A stretch of DNA of 12,165 nt, taken from contig CAJUEI010000107.1 in the NCBI GenBank assembly GCA_910585255.1, positions 1 through 12,165 of the forward strand, given 5' to 3'. A model generated the notes under the pieces. It was not told where the DNA came from and made no database searches. It saw nothing but the letters and a program-made list of their open reading frames with translations. Of this stretch, positions 5,831 to 12,165 are shown in pieces (position 1 is the stretch's first letter; each line of letters opens with the position of its first letter). The DNA comes from an uncultured Lachnospiraceae bacterium (lineage in GTDB: Bacteria; Bacillota; Clostridia; Lachnospirales; Lachnospiraceae). Position numbers and translations under genes: made by a program.

Positions 5831-7177
5831 ATGGAATTTTTAACAGGAGTAAAACAGCAGAAAGTTGTAGAAATTGCCGATTTGACAATGAAAGATATGA
5901 CAGGGAAGACGGTTTGGGTGCGGGGAATTGTGCACACGATTCGAGATATGGGGGAAGTGGCTTTTTTGATTTTGCGAAAGAGGGAGGGACTGCTGCAGTG
6001 TGTATTGGAAAAGGGAGAGAATATGACAGGGGAGGAGCGGTTGGATGAGGATTCGATAAGGGAGGAATCCGCCGTTGAGATAGAAGGCGTGGTGCGGAAG
6101 GAAGAACGTGCCCCTTATGGATTTGAGATTCATATAGATAGGATTAAGGTTTTATCGGTTCCTGCAAAAGGGCTGCCGCTGCCGATTGCAAAGCCTAAGC
6201 TGAATACTTCTTTGGAGGCAAAATTAAATCATCGTCCGATTGCTTTGCGGAATATTCGGGAGCGTGCTGTCTTTCGGATTCAGGAGGGGATTGTAAGAGG
6301 ATTTCGGGATTTTCTTTATTCGCAGGGTTTTACAGAGATTCATACACCTAAGATTGGGGCAAAGTCTGCAGAGGGCGGGGCGAATATTTTTAAATTGGAA
6401 TATTTTCATAGACCGGCTATTTTACAGCAGAGTCCTCAGTTTTATAAGCAGATGATGGTTGGAGTGTTTGATCGGGTGTTTGAGACAGGACCAGTATTTC
6501 GGGCGGAAAAGCATAATACCAAGAGACATTTGAATGAATATACCAGTTTGGATTTTGAAATGGGATATATTGATGGATTTGAAGATATTATGGCGATGGA
6601 GACGGGATTTTTGCAGTATATGGTAGCACTTTTGGAAAGGGATTATGGGAATGAAGTGAAACGGCTGGGGATTTCGCTGCCGGATGTGGATCGGATTCCT
6701 CAGATTCGGTTTGATCAGGCAAAGCAGCGGGTTTCTGAGAAATATCAGCGTCCGATTCGTAATCCTTATGATTTAGAGCCGGAGGAGGAGATGCTGATTG
6801 GGAGGTATATACAGGAAGAGTATGGATCGGATTTTGTATTTGTAACACATTATCCTTCCAAGAAGCGGCCTTTTTATGCGATGGATGATCCAGAAGATGT
6901 GAGGTTTACACTTAGTTTTGATTTGCTTTATAAGGGGTTGGAAGTGACGACTGGAGGGCAGCGGATTCATGATGCAAAGAAGCTGGAAGAAAAGATGGCG
7001 GAGCGTGGGATAGGAACAGAAGGAATGGAGCAGTATCTTAGTTGTTTTCAGTGTGGGATGCCGCCTCATGGAGGACTTGGAATAGGATTGGAACGGCTGA
7101 CAATGCAGTTGATTGGAGAAGAGAATGTGCGGGAAGCATGTCTGTTTCCACGGGATTTAGGGCGGTTAGAGCCATAG
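5831..7177 (+). CDS. aspS: Archaeal-type, probably non-discriminating aspartyl-tRNA synthetase
   Basis: This is a class II cytosolic synthetase of 448 residues. Typical bacterial AspRS has about 590 residues and a GAD insertion, which is absent here, so the protein is of the archaeal/eukaryal type. An N-terminal OB-fold anticodon-binding domain spans about 15-115 and the catalytic domain about 130-448. Motif 2 reads FRAEKHNTKRHLNEYTS (Arg224) and motif 3 GLGIGLERL (Arg422). His35 in GIVHTIRD and Pro95 in ERAPYG occupy the positions where His and Pro mark non-discriminating archaeal AspRS. The enzyme should therefore make both Asp-tRNA-Asp and Asp-tRNA-Asn. The GatCAB genes directly downstream fit this, since the mischarged Asp-tRNA-Asn needs amidation. 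The ATG is preceded by AGAGGAG (5817-5823) at 7 nt. The motif wording excludes AsnRS, which is the nearest alternative. Confidence 0.92.
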   Translation: MEFLTGVKQQKVVEIADLTMKDMTGKTVWVRGIVHTIRDMGEVAFLILRKREGLLQCVLEKGENMTGEERLDEDSIREESAVEIEGVVRKEERAPYGFEIHIDRIKVLSVPAKGLPLPIAKPKLNTSLEAKLNHRPIALRNIRERAVFRIQEGIVRGFRDFLYSQGFTEIHTPKIGAKSAEGGANIFKLEYFHRPAILQQSPQFYKQMMVGVFDRVFETGPVFRAEKHNTKRHLNEYTSLDFEMGYIDGFEDIMAMETGFLQYMVALLERDYGNEVKRLGISLPDVDRIPQIRFDQAKQRVSEKYQRPIRNPYDLEPEEEMLIGRYIQEEYGSDFVFVTHYPSKKRPFYAMDDPEDVRFTLSFDLLYKGLEVTTGGQRIHDAKKLEEKMAERGIGTEGMEQYLSCFQCGMPPHGGLGIGLERLTMQLIGEENVREACLFPRDLGRLEP

Positions 7178-7214
7178 GATTGGATAGAGTGACAGGGCAG
7201 AGGAGGTTAGAGAG

Positions 7215-7508
7215 ATGGCAAATAGTATTTCAGATGAGATGATTGAGTATGTTGGAATTTTGGCAAAGCTGGAGCTTTCGCAGGCAGAAAAGGAACAGGC
7301 GAAAAAGGATATGGAACGTATGCTGGATTATGTGGATAAATTAAAGGAGTTGGATACAGATGGGGTGGAGCCGATGTTTCATATTTTTCCGATAGAGAAT
7401 GTCTTTCGGGAGGATAGAGTAGAAAATGGAGAGGATCGGGAAGCGATTTTAAAAAATGCCCCTAAGAAGAAGGACGGAAGTTTTCAGGTTCCTAAGACAA
7501 TAGAATAG
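7215..7508 (+). CDS. gatC: Glutamyl/aspartyl-tRNA amidotransferase subunit C
   Basis: GatC is 97 residues, the usual family length. In the GatCAB complex it wraps around the GatA/GatB interface and stabilises it; it has no catalytic role. The N-terminal helical part carries the family-typical pattern around VGILAKLELS (13-22) and the MLDYVDKLKELDTDGVEPM segment. The C-terminal half contains the FREDRV motif that packs against GatA. The ATG follows AGGAGG (7201-7206) at 8 nt, an almost ideal ribosome binding site. It lies 37 nt after aspS and 32 nt before gatA, so it should be co-transcribed with both. Confidence 0.95.
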   Translation: MANSISDEMIEYVGILAKLELSQAEKEQAKKDMERMLDYVDKLKELDTDGVEPMFHIFPIENVFREDRVENGEDREAILKNAPKKKDGSFQVPKTIE

Positions 7509-7540
7509 ATGGAGTTGAATGAAAAAAGAGAGGGACAGCA

Positions 7541-9007
7541 ATGAAAGAGATGGAATTTACGGCGTTAGAGCTTGCAAAAAAGATTCACAAAAGAGAAATT
7601 TCTGTTCGAGAGGCTGTGGAGGCAGCTTTTAAAAGGATAGAGGAAAAGGAAGCGGTGCTTCACGGATATATTACTTTGGATCGGGAGGGGGCGTTAAAGC
7701 GGGCGGAGTTGGTGCAAAAGCAGATTGACAGTGGGGAACAGACCGGGATTTTAGCCGGGGTTCCTGTGGCAGTAAAGGATAATATTTGTACAAAAGGGAT
7801 ACGGACGACTTGTGCTTCTAAAATTTTGGAGAATTTTGTACCGACTTATTCGGCGGAGGCGGTTTTCAATTTGGAGAAGGCAGGAACGATTGTAATTGGA
7901 AAGACCAATATGGACGAATTTGCTATGGGGAGTACGACAGAAACTTCTTATTATGGAGTGACACGCAATCCATGGAAGATAGGGCATGTGCCGGGGGGAT
8001 CGTCTGGCGGGTCCTGTGCGGCTGTTGCGGCTGGAGAGTGTTCTTTTGCACTTGGATCGGATACGGGGGGATCGATTCGGCAGCCTAGTTCTTTCTGTGG
8101 AGTAACGGGGTTAAAGCCGACTTATGGAACGGTATCCCGCTATGGATTGATTGCTTATGGATCGTCTTTGGATCAGATTGGACCGATTGCAAGGGATGTT
8201 TCGGATTGTGCGGCTGTTTTGGAAGTGATTGCTTCTTATGATCCGAAGGACAGTACTTCTGTAAAGAGAAAGCAGGGAGAGTATCGGTTTATGCAGGCTT
8301 TGGTGGAAGATGTGGCGGGGCTTCGGATTGGTATTCCAAGGGATTATTTTGGAGAGGGATTAGATCCGGAAGTAAAGGCTGCTATTTTGCAGGCGGTGAG
8401 AGTGTTGGAGGAAAGAGGAGCTTTGGTGGAGGAGTTTGATTTGAGTTTTGTAGAGTATGCGATTCCGGCTTATTATGTGATCGCTTCTGCAGAGGCAAGC
8501 TCAAATTTGGCTCGATTTGACGGAGTGAAATATGGATATCGCACGGAGGAGTATAAAGGACTGCATCAGATGTATAAGAAGACACGTTCGGAAGGATTTG
8601 GAACGGAGGTAAAGAGAAGGATTATGCTGGGGTCTTTTGTGTTAAGTTCAGGTTATTATGAGGCTTATTATCAAAAGGCATTAAAGACAAAGGCTTTGAT
8701 TAAGCAGGCATTTGACCGTGCATTTGCACAGTTTGATTTGATTGTGGCACCGGCTGCACCGACTACTGCACCGAAGTTGGGTGAGAGTTTAGCCGATCCG
8801 CTGAAGATGTATCTGGGGGATATCTATACGATTTCTGCAAATCTGGCAGGGCTGCCTGGGATTAGTGTTCCGTGCGGGCGGGACGCGGAGGGACTGCCGA
8901 TTGGGATGCAGTTAATTGGAAATTGTTTTGAAGAGGATAAGATTATACGGGCGGCTTATACATGGGAAAAAAGCAGAGAGAAAATCGATCTGGCGGCTGC
9001 AGAATAG
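7541..9007 (+). CDS. gatA: Glutamyl/aspartyl-tRNA amidotransferase subunit A
   Basis: This is the glutaminase subunit of GatCAB, 488 residues, full length and of the amidase-signature family. It hydrolyses glutamine and passes ammonia to GatB, which amidates Asp-tRNA-Asn or Glu-tRNA-Gln. The Lys-Ser-Ser catalytic triad is complete: Lys79 in PVAVKDN, Ser154 in PGGSSGGS and Ser178 in GSDTGGSIRQP. This is the same numbering as in the well-studied Staphylococcus aureus GatA. The Gly/Ser-rich signature region (about 150-195) is intact. The start is preceded by AGAGGG (7529-7534). An out-of-frame ATG at 7519 was discounted. It sits between gatC and gatB with short gaps and no terminator. Confidence 0.97.
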   Translation: MKEMEFTALELAKKIHKREISVREAVEAAFKRIEEKEAVLHGYITLDREGALKRAELVQKQIDSGEQTGILAGVPVAVKDNICTKGIRTTCASKILENFVPTYSAEAVFNLEKAGTIVIGKTNMDEFAMGSTTETSYYGVTRNPWKIGHVPGGSSGGSCAAVAAGECSFALGSDTGGSIRQPSSFCGVTGLKPTYGTVSRYGLIAYGSSLDQIGPIARDVSDCAAVLEVIASYDPKDSTSVKRKQGEYRFMQALVEDVAGLRIGIPRDYFGEGLDPEVKAAILQAVRVLEERGALVEEFDLSFVEYAIPAYYVIASAEASSNLARFDGVKYGYRTEEYKGLHQMYKKTRSEGFGTEVKRRIMLGSFVLSSGYYEAYYQKALKTKALIKQAFDRAFAQFDLIVAPAAPTTAPKLGESLADPLKMYLGDIYTISANLAGLPGISVPCGRDAEGLPIGMQLIGNCFEEDKIIRAAYTWEKSREKIDLAAAE

Positions 9008-9037
9008 GAAAATGTGTGAGGAAGGAGCAAAGAAAAG

Positions 9038-10471
9038 ATGAAACAATATGAAACGGTAATCGGATTGGAAGTGCATGTAGAGCTTGCTACAAAAACCAAG
9101 ATTTTCTGTTCCTGCAGTACGGCATTTGGAGGGGCACCAAATACCCATACCTGTCCGGTTTGTACCGGGATGCCGGGGTCTCTTCCGGTTCTAAATAAGC
9201 AGGTAGTGGAGTATGCAATGGCGGTTGGAATTGCTACAAATTGTAAGATTAATCAGTACTGCAGATTTGATCGAAAAAATTATTTTTATCCAGATAATCC
9301 GCAGAATTATCAAATTTCGCAGTTGTATCTGCCCATCTGTGTAAATGGCGGTGTGGAAATTGAGACGGCGGCGGGGAAAAAAGTAATTGGGATTCATGAA
9401 ATCCATATGGAAGAGGATGCTGGGAAACTGATTCATGATGAGTGGGAAGATTGTTCTTTAGTGGATTATAATCGAAGCGGCGTGCCTTTGATAGAGATTG
9501 TATCAGAACCAGATATGCGTTCTGCTGAGGAAGTGATTGCTTATTTGGAAAAATTAAGGCTGATTATTCAGTATTTGGGGGCTTCTGACTGTAAGCTGCA
9601 GGAGGGTTCGATGCGGGCGGATGTGAATCTTTCTGTGCGGGAAGTGGGGGCAGAGACGTATGGAACACGGACGGAGATGAAAAATCTAAATTCTTTTAAG
9701 GCAATTACCAGGGCGATTGACGGGGAGAGAAAGCGGCAGATTGAGTTGTTGGAAGAGGGGAAAAAGGTGGTACAGGAGACCAGACGCTGGGATGATAATA
9801 AAGAGTATTCTTATGCGATGCGGTCGAAAGAAGATGCACAGGATTACCGCTATTTTCCAGAGCCGGATTTGGTTCCGGTTGTGATTTCCGATCAGTGGTT
9901 AAAGCAAGTGAAGGAGCAGCAGCCGGAGTTAAGGGATGAAAAAATTGCCCGCTATAAACGGGAATATCAGATTCCAGAGTATGATATTTTGATTTTGACT
10001 TCTTCTAAGAAGATGGCGGATTTATTTGAAGAGACGATTGCACTTGGAAAGAAGCCAAAGGAGGTTTCGAATTGGCTGATGGGAGAGGCAATGCGGTTAT
10101 TAAAAGAAGAGGAAAAGGAGATGGATGAGATTTCACTTTCCCCGGTGTATTTGGCTGAATTAATTGAGCTTTTAGAGACAGGGGTAATTAACCGGACTGT
10201 AGCAAAGGAAGTGTTTGAAGCTGTTTTTCGAGAAGGAGTGGAACCAAAGAAATATGTGGAGGAGAAGGGGTTAAAGACGGTAGATGATGAAGAGACTCTT
10301 CGGCAGATAATAGTAAAGGTGATGGCAGAGAATCCGCAGTCGGTGGAAGATTATCGTGCGGGGAAGACAAAGGCAATGGGATTTTTGGTTGGACAGACGA
10401 TGAAGGCTATGAAAGGGAAGGCAGATCCTGGGATGGTGAATCGGATATTGGGGGAAGTTTTAAGCTTGTAG
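9038..10471 (+). CDS. gatB: Glutamyl/aspartyl-tRNA amidotransferase subunit B
   Basis: This is the ATP-dependent amidotransferase subunit, 477 residues, full length. It phosphorylates the side chain of mischarged Glu-tRNA-Gln or Asp-tRNA-Asn and replaces the phosphate with ammonia from GatA. The N-terminal cradle domain begins with the signature VIGLEVHVEL. A Cys cluster follows (Cys24, Cys26, Cys39, Cys42, around FCSCSTAF and CPVCTGMPG) that matches the zinc-binding residues of the family. Conserved segments DRKNYFYPDNP, EEDAGKL and DYNRSGVPLIEI are present. The helical and YqeY-like tail domains (about 300-477) end in the usual VNRILGEVL. AAGGAG (9022-9027) lies 10 nt upstream of the ATG. 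It is 30 nt after gatA and ends the T-box-controlled operon unless the transporter gene is read through. Confidence 0.97.
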   Translation: MKQYETVIGLEVHVELATKTKIFCSCSTAFGGAPNTHTCPVCTGMPGSLPVLNKQVVEYAMAVGIATNCKINQYCRFDRKNYFYPDNPQNYQISQLYLPICVNGGVEIETAAGKKVIGIHEIHMEEDAGKLIHDEWEDCSLVDYNRSGVPLIEIVSEPDMRSAEEVIAYLEKLRLIIQYLGASDCKLQEGSMRADVNLSVREVGAETYGTRTEMKNLNSFKAITRAIDGERKRQIELLEEGKKVVQETRRWDDNKEYSYAMRSKEDAQDYRYFPEPDLVPVVISDQWLKQVKEQQPELRDEKIARYKREYQIPEYDILILTSSKKMADLFEETIALGKKPKEVSNWLMGEAMRLLKEEEKEMDEISLSPVYLAELIELLETGVINRTVAKEVFEAVFREGVEPKKYVEEKGLKTVDDEETLRQIIVKVMAENPQSVEDYRAGKTKAMGFLVGQTMKAMKGKADPGMVNRILGEVLSL

Positions 10472-10610
10472 TAGGAGAAAGAGAGAGCAAAATATCCGTA
10501 TTTTTGGGCAGATATAGGGGATAAATAGTGGAAAATATCGGGAAATTGGGATATGATGAAGGAGTGAGTGCCTAAGAGAATGTTTTAGTGAGTAGTGAAG
10601 GAGAGTCGAT

Positions 10611-12017
10611 ATGAGTCAAGCGAAGCTGTCGAAAAAGGATGAAAAATTTAGGGAGTTTGCACTAAATGGAAATATGTGGAAAGTGCTGATTGTAACGGGA
10701 ACACCGCTGGCATTGTATCAGACATTAGGGATGCTGTTTAAAATATTGGATTCTATGATGGCGTCTCATATTAGTGCAGAATCGGTTTCGGCAGTTGCCT
10801 ATTTGTTTCAGATTCTTCAGATTTTATCTTCGATAGGCGGCGGGCTTGCGACAGGGGGGAGTTTAAAAATTAGTCAGGCTTATGGTGCGGGTGACTATGA
10901 GATGGTAAAGAAACGGGTTAGTACGTTATTTGGGATTTGTGCCGGGCTTGGGGCAGTGGTTGTGGTTGGAATTGTTCCGTTTTCTAGGCAGCTTTTGTAT
11001 TTGGTAAAGACGCCGGAGAGCTTGATTGAGATTGGGAATCAGTATTTTATTGTGGAATTGTTTGCTTTGGTGATTACTTTTTTTAATAATGTTTATATTG
11101 CTGTGGAGCGTGCTAGGGGGAATTCAAAGCGGATTTTGTATTTGAATCTGATGGTGACTGCGGTAAAGTTGGGATTGACGGCGTTATTTGTCTATGTGCT
11201 GAAAGGGGATATTGTGACAATTGGGGTGGCTACTTTGATTTCGCAGGGAGTGATGCTGCTTGCTGGGGTGATTAATATGAATCAGAAGGGAAATGCGTTT
11301 GGGTTTTCTTTTCGCAGTATTCAGTTGAAGAAGCCGGTGTTTGGTCCGATGTTTCAGGTTTCTTTTCCGATTATGGTGGAGCGGTGTGCGTTTGCACTTG
11401 GAAAGGTGATTGTAAATTCGATGAGCGGGATCTATGGGGCTTTGACGGTTGGGGCACTTGGAATTTCCAATAATATGAGCGGGATGACGACTTCTTCTCA
11501 GAATGGGTTTCAGGAGGGAGCAGCGGCGATTATTAGCCAGAATCTTGGGGCAGGAAAGAAAAAGCGGGTGTTGGAGGCTTTTTGGAAGGTGCTTGTGATC
11601 AATATGGTGGTCGGAGTGGTTGGGCTTAGTCTGACTATGATTTTTATAGAGCAGTTGTCTCGGATTTTTGCTACTTCTCAAGGGGGGATGAATCGGGAGT
11701 TTCAGGATATGATTATTGCTATCTATGGGTATGAGGCTTGGGGAGGGGCGATTCCTCTTGGGATTAATGCGGCTGTAATGGCACTTTTGTTTGGAATGGG
11801 GTATACGAAGATTACTTTGGTGATTAATTTTCTTCGGATTTTTCTTTTTCGGATTCCTGTGCTTTGGGGGCTGCAAAGGTTTAGTGTTTTGGGGAGTGAG
11901 GCGGTTGGAGTGGTTATGCTGGTGAGTAATACGGCTACTGGGGTGATGGCTTTGGTGGCGGCTTTCTTTTGTGTTCGGAAGATTCGGAGGGAGATGAGAC
12001 AGGGGGAGTTAAGATAA
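10611..12017 (+). CDS. MATE-family multidrug/toxic-compound exporter
   Basis: This 468-residue integral membrane protein shows about twelve hydrophobic segments in two homologous MatE halves (about 20-235 and 245-450). The family couples Na+ or H+ influx to export of organic cations, drugs or metabolites. The substrate cannot be read from sequence. The polar N-terminus lacks a cleavable signal. Family-like features are the SMMASHISAESVSAVA segment after the first helix and the repeated GLATGGSLKISQAYGAGD and GAAAIISQNLGAGKKK segments at equivalent places in the two halves. AAGGAG (10598-10603) lies 7 nt before the ATG. It starts 139 nt after gatB. That gap has no clear terminator or strong promoter, only weak short inverted repeats (about 10490-10550), so read-through from the T-box operon is possible. 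A hairpin repeat begins 5 nt after the stop codon. Confidence 0.9.
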   Translation: MSQAKLSKKDEKFREFALNGNMWKVLIVTGTPLALYQTLGMLFKILDSMMASHISAESVSAVAYLFQILQILSSIGGGLATGGSLKISQAYGAGDYEMVKKRVSTLFGICAGLGAVVVVGIVPFSRQLLYLVKTPESLIEIGNQYFIVELFALVITFFNNVYIAVERARGNSKRILYLNLMVTAVKLGLTALFVYVLKGDIVTIGVATLISQGVMLLAGVINMNQKGNAFGFSFRSIQLKKPVFGPMFQVSFPIMVERCAFALGKVIVNSMSGIYGALTVGALGISNNMSGMTTSSQNGFQEGAAAIISQNLGAGKKKRVLEAFWKVLVINMVVGVVGLSLTMIFIEQLSRIFATSQGGMNREFQDMIIAIYGYEAWGGAIPLGINAAVMALLFGMGYTKITLVINFLRIFLFRIPVLWGLQRFSVLGSEAVGVVMLVSNTATGVMALVAAFFCVRKIRREMRQGELR

Positions 12018-12022
12018 ATAGA

Positions 12023-12165
12023 GGACGCTAGAGTGGGGAAACGATTCCTTTCTGCTGTTCCGCTCTCTGGAAAGTAAGAAAGTCTAATGCCTCTGAATTT
12101 ATGTGCATTTAGCCGGACGGACCGGCACGCAATTCGCCTCTGCAGGAGGCTAAACACGTGCCTTT
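12023..12165 (+). repeat. Left part of large covarying hairpin repeat (copy D, cut by window edge)
   Basis: It begins with GGACGCTAGAGTGGGG as in copy C, just 5 nt after the transporter stop codon. The core is a separate sequence variant: GGCACG (12124-12129) pairs CGTGCC (12157-12162), where copies B and C have GGGGTG/CACCCC. The enclosed hairpin is GCCTC/GAGGC (12136-12140 / 12146-12150) instead of GCCCG/CGGGC. The unpaired CAATTC and TAAACA stretches and CCGGACGGACCGG are unchanged. The T/A hairpin and right arms lie beyond the window. Confidence 0.85.

Noticed and set aside
5831..7177. Asparaginyl-tRNA synthetase as the product of the first operon gene
   Set aside because: Motif 2 has the AspRS wording (HLNEYTS rather than the AsnRS HLAEFW type), and the GatCAB context supports a non-discriminating AspRS.
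11184..11876. Minus-strand 230-residue frame inside the transporter gene
   Set aside because: It is a shadow of the sense frame, is rich in Lys, His, Pro and Asn, and has no recognisable domain. The sense frame is a clear MATE protein.

Overview
The window looks like a chromosomal segment of a low-to-moderate GC Clostridia species, most likely Lachnospiraceae-like. The evidence is the Gram-positive Shine-Dalgarno sequences, a T-box leader, an archaeal-type AspRS in an operon with GatCAB, and a very large PAS/GGDEF/EAL protein. The genus cannot be read from the sequence. All five protein genes lie on the plus strand. No transposase, CRISPR array, tRNA or rRNA gene was seen.

Layout. Positions 1-60 hold the right end of a large hairpin repeat (copy A). 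Positions 130-344 hold a degenerate tandem array of about 62 bp units, each with a promoter-like -10 box and a small hairpin. A full reverse copy of the hairpin repeat (copy B, 345-584) follows. Next come a promoter, a long leader, and a 1375-residue cyclic-di-GMP turnover protein (842-4969). A forward copy (copy C, 5004-5263) lies just after that gene. A sigma-A-type promoter (5363-5391) then drives a T-box riboswitch with an intrinsic terminator (about 5405-5708). The T-box controls aspS-gatC-gatA-gatB (5831-10471). A MATE-family transporter gene (10611-12017) follows, and a fourth copy (copy D) starts 5 nt after its stop codon and runs off the right edge.

How the genes work together. The archaeal-type AspRS carries the His and Pro positions expected of a non-discriminating enzyme, so it should charge both tRNA-Asp and tRNA-Asn with aspartate. 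GatCAB then amidates Asp-tRNA-Asn (and, by family knowledge, Glu-tRNA-Gln). The T-box specifier region reads GAAC, so Asn codon AAC and Glu codon GAA overlap by two bases. A dual Asn/Glu specifier of this kind is known for the transamidation operon of Clostridium acetobutylicum. The operon would then sense the uncharged state of the two tRNAs that feed this pathway.

The most unusual content is the intergenic hairpin repeat of about 240-260 bp. The copies differ in sequence, but paired positions change together (for example GGGGTG/CACCCC against GGCACG/CGTGCC). Several unpaired stretches (CAATTC, TAAACA, CCGGACGGACCGG) are identical in the three copies where they are visible. That is the signature of selection on a fold. 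I cannot place the element in a named RNA or mobile-element family.
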